A program made the translations under genes and the position numbers. This document shows, one piece after another, positions 23,950 to 29,892 of a stretch of DNA of 29,892 nt. This DNA is from CAZDAM01 sp964503595 (GTDB lineage: Bacteria; Muiribacteriota; UBA6191). How positions within the stretch are numbered: position 1 is the stretch's first letter; each line of letters starts with the position of its first letter. The notes under the pieces were generated by a model. The model was not told where the DNA came from and did no database searches. It saw only the letters and a program-made list of their open reading frames with translations. The DNA lies in assembly GCA_964503595.1 (NCBI GenBank), contig CAZDAM010000033.1, forward strand, positions 1-29,892, given 5' to 3'.

Positions 23950-26667
23950 TCAGTTCAGACGGGAAGGCAGCTGATGCAGCACGGTATTCCCATCCGCAAG
24001 GATCACAGCATCAAAGCTGTCACTGAGTCCAGTATTGTGACTGATGAGGAACACCTGGCCAAAAGCCGGATGGAAACTTAGAACCATCTTAAGGAACTGA
24101 TGGGCCCTCGAAGAATCAAAAGCTGCCAGCGGCTCATCCAGAAACAGGAACTGCCGGTAGCTCTCATCAAAACGGGACTGAATCAGAGCCGACGCAAAGG
24201 CCAGATGCAGACAAAGAAGAAGCTGATCGGCGGTTCCTCCACTCAGGGTGGTGAAATCCACAAAACCTTCTTTTTCGGGAGAGAACACGGCAATTTCCAG
24301 ATCCAGAGAAACCCGGACCCTGGAATAGCGACCACTTGTGATCTGGGGCAGGATGGCCCCGATAAACCGGGACAGGTTTGGGGAAAGCCGGGCCCGCAGG
24401 GAATCGACTGTTCCGTTCAGAAGCTTATCCAGAACCTTCTTGAGTTTCAGATCATGGGCAATCTGCTTGAGCTCGGCTTCCAGTCTGTCCACATTCAGAA
24501 GAGTTTCCGCCCGACGCTTCTGCACCGAACCAAGACGATCCAGCTCTTCCTGCATATAGCGAATTCTGTGCTCGGAGGACTGCCTGCCTACCTCATCAGT
24601 CAAAGTCTGTTCCTGTTTCTTCTGCCAGCGTTCAAACCAGCCCTCAAGCAGGCGATCGATATAGGCCAGGCCTTCTTCCGACTGACGCGCCTTCAGAAGG
24701 ACAGCTGCCAGATCAAGCTCCAGCATGGACTGAAACTCATAAGGCCAGGTAAGACGCTTTTCATCCCAGTTGGCCGGCAGGAGTGCTTCCTGGCCACGCA
24801 CCTTGGAAATCAGCTGTTCCAGTGCATCCCGGTAATCTTTCAGGTCGATTTCAACCTTTTCCATGCTATGGGTCAGATCTCCCTGCAGAAGCTCTCTTAA
24901 GCGATGAATCTCGCGAGCCCGGGCAATGACTCCGGAAACGCTGAATTCTCCAGAAGAACTGGTTTGGGGAAGGAAGGAATAAGCCCTCAATTCCTCACAA
25001 AGACTGCGATATTCCTCTTCAATCCCTCTTAAGGTCTGGCTTTCCAGATGGCGCAGGCGATCAGCCTTTTCTTCTTCCCGAATCTGCTCTTCCGCTTTTT
25101 TCAAATCCTTGAGGGGAGCCAGAAAAGCCTCTGGCCGTTCCTGAAATTCCTCCATAATACCCGTAATGACCTTTTTGATAGGCTCACTTCTGAGCTGCTG
25201 GCGAAGCCCGCGCAGATCTTCCATGGAGCGTACGGATTCCGGCTCAAAATCCTTTAGGAATCCAAGCTCTGAGCTTTCTTCCTGAAGCTCTCTTTCCACC
25301 AGCTCCTTTTTCATCCGGATGGCCCCGAGCTGATCCTTCAGATCATTGAGACTGCGGTTCTTGTAAGCCAGCATGGCCCCCAGCAAAAGACCGGCACTGC
25401 CCAAAAACAGCCCCAGGCCGAGCTTCCAGGAAAGGCTTAAGCGTACAAACTGCTCAACCCCGAAGCGCACCCCAAGAAAACTGACTCCCCCCAAAAATGC
25501 CAGAAGCAGGACCAGGGCAATGTTATAGGCCCGTGTTTCCCGACCGGAAGCCTGCTCGGCCTCGACCATTCTGCGCTCAAGAATGACCTCTTTATCCTTC
25601 AGGGTATCCGGAAGAAAGTGGGAACGGATATTCTGGGAGCCAAACTGGGTTTTGGTATTCGATGAAATCGTCCGGGCCCTGTCCTTCATCAGAAGTTTCA
25701 GACCACGCAGGGATTCCAGAAGAAGCAGGCCGCTTTCCAATCCGTGAGTTTTCTCATGAAGCTCTGCATGGACCTTCTGGGATTCGGCTTCAATTTCCTG
25801 GCGCCTTCTGGTGACAGCTTCCATCTGATTGAGAAAATCTCTGGAGGAAAATCCCAGCCGCCGTTTGAACTCGGCACCGAAATAGGCCTTCTGAAGTTCG
25901 GTATAACGGGTTCTCAGACCCAGAATACCGCGCTTGACTTCTTCCAGAAGCCCCAGCTCTTCATTCCCTTTCCTGACCTGGGCCTCAACTTCGTCAAGAC
26001 GCTCTTTCTGGCGGTTCAGATCTGTTGCGACCTCATCCCGACCGGCCAGCTGCTCGGCAAAATGCTCAATACGGGCCCGAGCCACATGCAGTTTGACCTG
26101 GGCGGTCTGAATCCTGTCTTCCAGAAGAGGAAGCTCGGCCTGAACCTTGGCCTGCACTTTTCTGAGACGGTTCAAGCCGGTCATCTGTTCCATAAGCTCC
26201 ATGGATCCGCTGCGGTTTTCCAGAAGATGAGAGAGCTGCTTCTGTCCCAGATAGAAGGAATGGCTGAAAACCGGAAATTCCAGGCGCATCATGCGGCTTA
26301 AACGGGCATTGACCCGCTCGACCCCATCCGCAACCGGCTCTTCCCGCTCGGCATGGACCTCAAAAAGCTGAGCTTCCCGTCCTCCTTGCCGATCACAGCG
26401 CCGGACTACCCGGAAATGCTGGCCGGAAAGCACAATATCCAGCCGGACTTCCAGATAACTGGCTTTCCAGTGAATCAGGCGCGGGTATTCCTCCGCTCCG
26501 GATTTCATGGTCTGACCGAACAGTCCAAAGGAAATGGCCTCCATGATTGTGGTTTTACCGCTTTCATTTTCGCCCACAATCCCAATCACTCCCTTTTCAG
26601 GAATATCGGTCAGCCTGAGCTCCTCAAAGCGCATGAAATTTCGGGCAAGAAGGGAACGGACGATCAT
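23950..26667 (-). CDS. SMC/SbcC-like ATPase with a central membrane hairpin (YhaN-like)
   Basis: This 905-aa protein has the split ATPase of the SbcC/Rad50 class. The N-terminal half has a Walker A (GENESGKT, 32-39) and Q-loop region (FYLGQKQLSHLL). The C-terminal half carries the signature LSGGTADQ (808-815), Walker B FLFLDEP (840-846) and a switch His in LISHNT. Between them lie long coiled coils (about 165-380 and 440-760) interrupted by two hydrophobic segments at about 381-402 and 413-435. These would anchor the apex of the coils in the inner membrane, the plan of B. subtilis YhaN. There is no Rad50 CxxC zinc hook. YhaN/SbcC proteins normally pair with a YhaO/SbcD-type nuclease, and none is in the window. 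The ATG overlaps the stop of the 60-aa gene (ATGA). Confidence 0.85.
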   Translation of the reverse strand: MIVRSLLARNFMRFEELRLTDIPEKGVIGIVGENESGKTTIMEAISFGLFGQTMKSGAEEYPRLIHWKASYLEVRLDIVLSGQHFRVVRRCDRQGGREAQLFEVHAEREEPVADGVERVNARLSRMMRLEFPVFSHSFYLGQKQLSHLLENRSGSMELMEQMTGLNRLRKVQAKVQAELPLLEDRIQTAQVKLHVARARIEHFAEQLAGRDEVATDLNRQKERLDEVEAQVRKGNEELGLLEEVKRGILGLRTRYTELQKAYFGAEFKRRLGFSSRDFLNQMEAVTRRRQEIEAESQKVHAELHEKTHGLESGLLLLESLRGLKLLMKDRARTISSNTKTQFGSQNIRSHFLPDTLKDKEVILERRMVEAEQASGRETRAYNIALVLLLAFLGGVSFLGVRFGVEQFVRLSLSWKLGLGLFLGSAGLLLGAMLAYKNRSLNDLKDQLGAIRMKKELVERELQEESSELGFLKDFEPESVRSMEDLRGLRQQLRSEPIKKVITGIMEEFQERPEAFLAPLKDLKKAEEQIREEEKADRLRHLESQTLRGIEEEYRSLCEELRAYSFLPQTSSSGEFSVSGVIARAREIHRLRELLQGDLTHSMEKVEIDLKDYRDALEQLISKVRGQEALLPANWDEKRLTWPYEFQSMLELDLAAVLLKARQSEEGLAYIDRLLEGWFERWQKKQEQTLTDEVGRQSSEHRIRYMQEELDRLGSVQKRRAETLLNVDRLEAELKQIAHDLKLKKVLDKLLNGTVDSLRARLSPNLSRFIGAILPQITSGRYSRVRVSLDLEIAVFSPEKEGFVDFTTLSGGTADQLLLCLHLAFASALIQSRFDESYRQFLFLDEPLAAFDSSRAHQFLKMVLSFHPAFGQVFLISHNTGLSDSFDAVILADGNTVLHQLPSRLN

Positions 26668-26846
26668 GACTCATCCTTTAAAAGCTGTTTGCCCAGTTCG
26701 AGGGCTTCAAGGTGCAGATCAATATCTTCTTCATTCTTAAAACGGGACAGAATCCTGACCTGAATCCGGGTATAGTCTTCAAACTCTTCCCAGGGATGCT
26801 TCACAATCAGTTGTTCCTGAGATGGCAGATCATCGCGCTCGCTCAT
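26664..26846 (-). CDS. Small 60-aa protein coupled to the SMC-like ATPase
   Basis: This is an acidic, charged, probably helical protein that I do not recognise. The gene is credible: AAGGAG lies seven bases before the ATG, and its stop overlaps the start of the 905-aa ATPase as ATGA, so translation is coupled. Sequence features include WEEFEDYTRIQVRI and a terminal helix DIDLHLEALELGKQLLKDE. No signal peptide, Cys or metal motif is seen. The stoichiometric coupling suggests a partner or regulator of the ATPase, comparable to kleisin-like or adaptor subunits, but that is inference. Confidence 0.7.
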   Translation of the reverse strand: MSERDDLPSQEQLIVKHPWEEFEDYTRIQVRILSRFKNEEDIDLHLEALELGKQLLKDES

Positions 26847-26856
26847 GCAGACTCCT

Positions 26857-27612
26857 TCAGAATGAAACCGTCAGTGCGGATTTGAACTCCTCAATCCGGG
26901 CCTGATCCTCAGCTGTCGGAAAAAGAGTTCTCAGTGTACCAAATCGTTGCCCGATCCGATGAAGGATTGCTTCCTTAATCCCAGGAATTTCCTCAACGCT
27001 CAATCCAAGGCTGGTTGTACGGGAATTCCAGATATCCGCCCCATCCCGGGAGTCAAGGCCAACAAAAAGCTCCCAGGGGCGGGCAAGAGACCCGGAACTG
27101 ATCCGGATTTCTCCATGCTGCAGAATCATGTCCCTGGTTCTTCGCTGGGCCGCACCTGCCACCTTTTTACCATGAAGCAAAAAGGCTTCGGATTCTCCCT
27201 GTTCCAGCATACAGGCCTTAAGTCCGCTATTCTGGGCACCAAGGCACCCTAGAGTCAGCTCGGGACAGAATTCCTGAAGACCCGCCAGGACAGGCTCACA
27301 AAGACTGCGAAAACTCTCCTTGACCGGTCCCGGCAGAGACTTTCGAGGCAGGGCAATGCTCCAGGTCAGTCCCAGATCATGCAAAAGAGCCTTGCCTCCG
27401 CTGATACGACGGCTCAACTGAACCCCAAAAAGCTCGCAGGCTTTGGGCAGGACTTCCTCTTCGGGCTTCTGCCGATAACCCAGAGTGATGGACACCGGCA
27501 TGGTGTAAAGGCGTACAACCGGCTCGGAAAAACAAGCCCCGGAAAGCCAGGCATCCACTGCCATAGCCTCCGGGGCTGATTCACAGAAAGGCCCGGCTAA
27601 AATCCAGGCCAA
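26857..27612 (-). CDS. lipM: Octanoyl/lipoyl-protein transferase, LipM-like (BPL/LplA/LipB fold)
   Basis: This 251-aa protein belongs to the biotin/lipoyl ligase fold. The lipoate-site motif RRISGGKALLHDLGLTWSI (68-86, family RRxTGGxAVLH) and HGKKVAGAAQRRTRDMILQHG (147-167, family GRKIAGSAQRR...LQHG) are clear. Cys134 sits 13 residues before HGKK, matching the position of the acyl-thioester Cys of LipM-type octanoyltransferases, which LplA ligases lack. This favours transfer of octanoate from ACP to GcvH. It begins at TTG 27612, three bases after the gcvH stop, with GAGG nine bases upstream; no nearby ATG would keep the N-terminus. Position beside gcvH supports the role. A lipoate ligase remains the main alternative. 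Confidence 0.78.
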   Translation of the reverse strand: MAWILAGPFCESAPEAMAVDAWLSGACFSEPVVRLYTMPVSITLGYRQKPEEEVLPKACELFGVQLSRRISGGKALLHDLGLTWSIALPRKSLPGPVKESFRSLCEPVLAGLQEFCPELTLGCLGAQNSGLKACMLEQGESEAFLLHGKKVAGAAQRRTRDMILQHGEIRISSGSLARPWELFVGLDSRDGADIWNSRTTSLGLSVEEIPGIKEAILHRIGQRFGTLRTLFPTAEDQARIEEFKSALTVSF

Positions 27613-27615
27613 GGC

Positions 27616-27999
27616 TCAGGCCTCGTCCAGAAAGGTCTGGTAAGCGGTAAAATCCATCAGAGATTCCCAGTCCGACTGAGAAACTCCGGAAAGTTCGAGG
27701 ATATAACCTTCGCCTAACGGATCCTCGTTCACCAGAGCCGAGTTATCGGACAAGGCAGCATTGAAAGCCTTGATCGTCCCACTCAGAGGAGCATAGATAT
27801 CAGAGGCGGCCTTAACGGATTCCACAGTAGAAACGGCATCCCCAGCCTCAACCTCACGACCTTCTTCGGATTCTTCCACGTATACGATATCGCCCAGCTC
27901 TTTCTGGGCATGATCGCTGATGCCGATCCGGCATACACCATCCACTGGGGCACTGGCCCACTCATGATCCTTTGTGTAACGCAGTTCTTCTGGTTTCAT
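27616..27999 (-). CDS. gcvH: Glycine cleavage system H protein
   Basis: GcvH carries the aminomethyl group between the P and T proteins on a lipoyl-lysine. The 127-aa protein has the family start LRYTKDHEWA, then GISDHAQKELGDIVYVEE (26-43) and the lipoylation site ESVKAASDIYAPLSG with Lys63. The remaining segment has the expected NEDPLGEGYILEL. Length and order are standard. Its ATG overlaps the glyA stop by 4 bp, and the lipM-like gene starts three bases after its own stop, placing carrier and modifying enzyme in one coupled unit. gcvP (P protein) is not visible and presumably lies beyond the right edge or elsewhere. Confidence 0.97.
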   Translation of the reverse strand: MKPEELRYTKDHEWASAPVDGVCRIGISDHAQKELGDIVYVEESEEGREVEAGDAVSTVESVKAASDIYAPLSGTIKAFNAALSDNSALVNEDPLGEGYILELSGVSQSDWESLMDFTAYQTFLDEA

Positions 28000-29231
28000 G
28001 CTTCCCTTTCCTTATCCGAGGGGAGCGGAAACGCCCGGGAAAATTCCCTGACTTCCGCGTGGATGCTTTCAAGCCCCTCTTCACTCTTGCGCGATTCTAC
28101 GGCACGAGCCATCCAGCCCGCAATTTTGATCATATCTTCCGGTTTCATTCCTCTTGAAGTAACAGCCGGTGTCCCCACCCGAATTCCACTGGTAATGAAT
28201 GGAGACCGGGTTTCCTTTGGAATGGTGTTTTTATTCACCGTAATCCCGGCCTTACCCAGAACATCTTCGGTCTTCTTGCCGGAAATCCCGAGCGTACTCA
28301 GATCAATCAGGACCAGATGATTGTCCGTCCCACCGCTGACCGGACGGAAACCATGCCGGGAAAGCTCCCCGGCAAGAGCCCGGGCATTCTCAATGACCAT
28401 TTTCTGGTAGGATTTGAATTCAGGAGTCAGGGCCTCGGCAAAAGCCTGGGCCTTGGCCAGAATCACGTGCATGAGCGGGCCGCCCTGAATTCCGGGGAAA
28501 ACCTTCTTTCGGGTTTCCAGATAGATTTTTTCATCATTGGTCAGAATAATCCCGCCTCTTGGCCCCCTGAGGGTTTTGTGGGTGGTTGAGGTCACCACAT
28601 GGGCATGAGAAACAGGATTTGGATGAAGACCTGCCGCAATCAGACCGGCAATATGAGCCATATCCACCACAAGCCTGGCACCGACTTCATCGGCAATCTC
28701 CCGGAATCTTTCAAAATCAAGAACACGGGAATAGGCGCTGGCTCCAGCCACGATCACCTGGGGTCTGTGTTCATGAGCCATTTTCCTGACCATATCATAG
28801 TCCAGAAGCTCATCGCTGCCAAGACCATAGTGAACCGCCCTGTAATGCTGTCCACTAAACGAAACCGGAGCCCCATGAGTCAGATGTCCACCCTGGGACA
28901 AATCCATGCCTAAAATGGTGTCTCCCGGCTTCAGAAGGGCCTCATAAACAGCCATGTTGGCCGAGCTTCCACTGTGAGGCTGTACATTGGCAAAACGGGC
29001 TTCAAAGAGTTCACAAATACGCTGTTCAGCCAGCTCTTCAGCCTGATCCACAATTTCACAACCACCGTAATAGCGCTTGCCCGCATACCCTTCGGCATAC
29101 TTGTTGGTCAGAACACTGCCAGCAGTCTCAAGAACAGCACGGGATACGAAATTTTCGGAGGCAATCAGTTCGATTCCCTCGCGCTGGCGTTTCTCTTCTG
29201 CCTCAAGAATTTCACGGACTTTCAGATCCAT
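27996..29231 (-). CDS. glyA: Serine hydroxymethyltransferase
   Basis: This 411-aa PLP enzyme interconverts serine and glycine with tetrahydrofolate, the main source of one-carbon units. Recognisable segments are IELIASENFVS (20-30), NKYAEGYAGKRYYGGCE (43-59), NVQPHSGSSANMAVY (82-96), DMAHIAGLIAAG (190-201) and STTHKTLRGPRGG (215-227), with the PLP-binding Lys219. The fold-type I SHMT length is normal. It starts two bases after the gcvT stop and overlaps gcvH by 4 bp, so glycine cleavage and serine synthesis are expressed together: 5,10-methylene-THF and glycine from one pathway feed the other. Confidence 0.97.
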   Translation of the reverse strand: MDLKVREILEAEEKRQREGIELIASENFVSRAVLETAGSVLTNKYAEGYAGKRYYGGCEIVDQAEELAEQRICELFEARFANVQPHSGSSANMAVYEALLKPGDTILGMDLSQGGHLTHGAPVSFSGQHYRAVHYGLGSDELLDYDMVRKMAHEHRPQVIVAGASAYSRVLDFERFREIADEVGARLVVDMAHIAGLIAAGLHPNPVSHAHVVTSTTHKTLRGPRGGIILTNDEKIYLETRKKVFPGIQGGPLMHVILAKAQAFAEALTPEFKSYQKMVIENARALAGELSRHGFRPVSGGTDNHLVLIDLSTLGISGKKTEDVLGKAGITVNKNTIPKETRSPFITSGIRVGTPAVTSRGMKPEDMIKIAGWMARAVESRKSEEGLESIHAEVREFSRAFPLPSDKEREA

Positions 29232-29233
29232 TC

Positions 29234-29892
29234 TTACGCCCCTTTTTTGTAGAACGGCAACCGTACGACTCTCGCCGGCTTCTTGCGTCCCCGCAAATCC
29301 ACTTCAACCATGGAATTGATTTTTACAGAATCCGATCGTACCAGTGCCAGAGAGCAGGATGCCCCTACTGTCGGCAAAAACGAACCGGAAGTCACTTCCC
29401 CAATGATTTCAGAATCTCTTAAAACCGGAGTGTGGGTACGGGCAGCCTGACGATCTTCAAGCTGAAGCCCAACCAGTTTCCGGGGAGGGTTTTCAGCCAT
29501 TTCCCGGCACTTGTCCTGTCCAATCCATTCAGGTCCTTCCAGATCCAGAAACCTTTTCAGGCCGGTTTCAACCGGATTGATATCATCGCCAAGCTCCTGG
29601 CCGTAAAGCGGAAGACGGGCTTCCAGGCGAAGCGTATCCCTGGCCCCAAGACCACAGGGCTCAACACCGGTTTCAACCAGTTTCTTCATGAGGTCTTCAA
29701 TGACCGGGGCAGGACCGTAAATTTCAAAACCATCCTCTCCGGTATATCCGGTGCGGCTGAGAATGACTTCTTCACCATTCAGCATGGTTTTTGCACAGCG
29801 ATAGGTTTTCAGATCCACAGGCTGAATCAAAGGACTCAGGTACTTTTCAGCTTCGGGCCCCTGAACCGCAATCAGGGCAATCTGATCCGAGA
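29234..29892 (-). CDS. gcvT: Glycine cleavage system T protein (aminomethyltransferase), N-terminus outside window
   Basis: The frame is open to the right edge of the window: before the first possible internal start it reads SDQIALIAVQGPEAEKYLSPL, a GcvT segment, so the gene clearly continues beyond 29892. About 219 codons, the middle and C-terminal parts, are visible. GYTGEDGFEIYGP, GLGARDTLRLEARLPLYGQEL and INPVETGL are family signatures, and the C-terminal barrel (GEVTSGSFLPTVGASCSLALV) is complete. GcvT transfers the methylene group from the lipoyl arm of GcvH to tetrahydrofolate and releases ammonia. It is the first visible gene of the gcvT-glyA-gcvH-lipM run. About the first third of the protein is missing here. 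Confidence 0.95.
   Translation of the reverse strand, partial: SDQIALIAVQGPEAEKYLSPLIQPVDLKTYRCAKTMLNGEEVILSRTGYTGEDGFEIYGPAPVIEDLMKKLVETGVEPCGLGARDTLRLEARLPLYGQELGDDINPVETGLKRFLDLEGPEWIGQDKCREMAENPPRKLVGLQLEDRQAARTHTPVLRDSEIIGEVTSGSFLPTVGASCSLALVRSDSVKINSMVEVDLRGRKKPARVVRLPFYKKGA

Overview
The window looks like chromosomal DNA of a Gram-negative (diderm) bacterium. The ADP-heptose/LPS kinase RfaE1 argues for an LPS-bearing outer membrane. Housekeeping genes such as rpoD, dnaG, uvrB, uvrC, glyA, gcvH and hemC are intact, and most sit in tightly packed, translationally coupled operons. I cannot place the organism in a phylum from sequence alone: gene order is dnaG-rpoD without an adjacent rpsU, and none of the clusters is a phylum signature I recognise. 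Base composition is moderately GC-rich, except for a visibly AT-rich stretch at about 6180-7500.

Layout. (1) 1-453: the last codons of an HNH endonuclease at the left edge, then non-coding sequence. (2) 454-4304, minus strand: an operon rfaE1-hemC-hemD-small secreted protein-enoyl-CoA hydratase, with overlapping or nearly touching genes. (3) 4305-4463: a divergent promoter region with a perfect 12-bp palindrome over the -35 box of the rightward promoter. (4) 4464-6179, plus strand: an orphan P-loop ATPase with a helical C-terminal region. (5) 6180-8333: an AT-rich island with two small unrecognised genes and several inverted repeats, followed by about 900 bp without a convincing gene. (6) 8334-12471, plus strand: phenylalanine 4-monooxygenase, a fused double-domain M16 peptidase and a small secreted protein. 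(7) 12472-12872: an apparently empty convergent gap. (8) 12873-29892, minus strand: 14 genes in two or three transcription units. Upstream to downstream these are gcvT (cut by the window edge)-glyA-gcvH-lipM-like octanoyltransferase-60-aa protein-YhaN/SbcC-like ATPase-dnaG-[promoters]-rpoD-GAF histidine kinase-divergent sigma-70-like protein-secreted SH3/cyclophilin PPIase-[terminator]-uvrB-uvrC-fieF-type cation exporter.

How the genes work together. GcvT, GcvH and SHMT handle one-carbon flux from glycine, and the LipM-like enzyme next to gcvH plausibly supplies the octanoyl group that becomes the lipoyl arm of GcvH. DnaG and RpoD form the familiar macromolecular-synthesis pair. Here it is followed by a signalling kinase that overlaps a second, degenerate sigma-70-like protein. 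UvrB and UvrC are the nucleotide-excision-repair incision proteins and are translationally coupled to a metal exporter.

The parts I consider least explained are: the kinase plus divergent-sigma pair inside the rpoD operon; the membrane-hairpin SMC-like ATPase with a coupled 60-aa partner and no visible nuclease; the AT-rich island with two small orphan genes; the orphan ATPase with an operator-like palindrome; and the uvrB leader, where a terminator hairpin swallows the only Shine-Dalgarno-like bases. I found no CRISPR array, tRNA, rRNA or intact insertion sequence.
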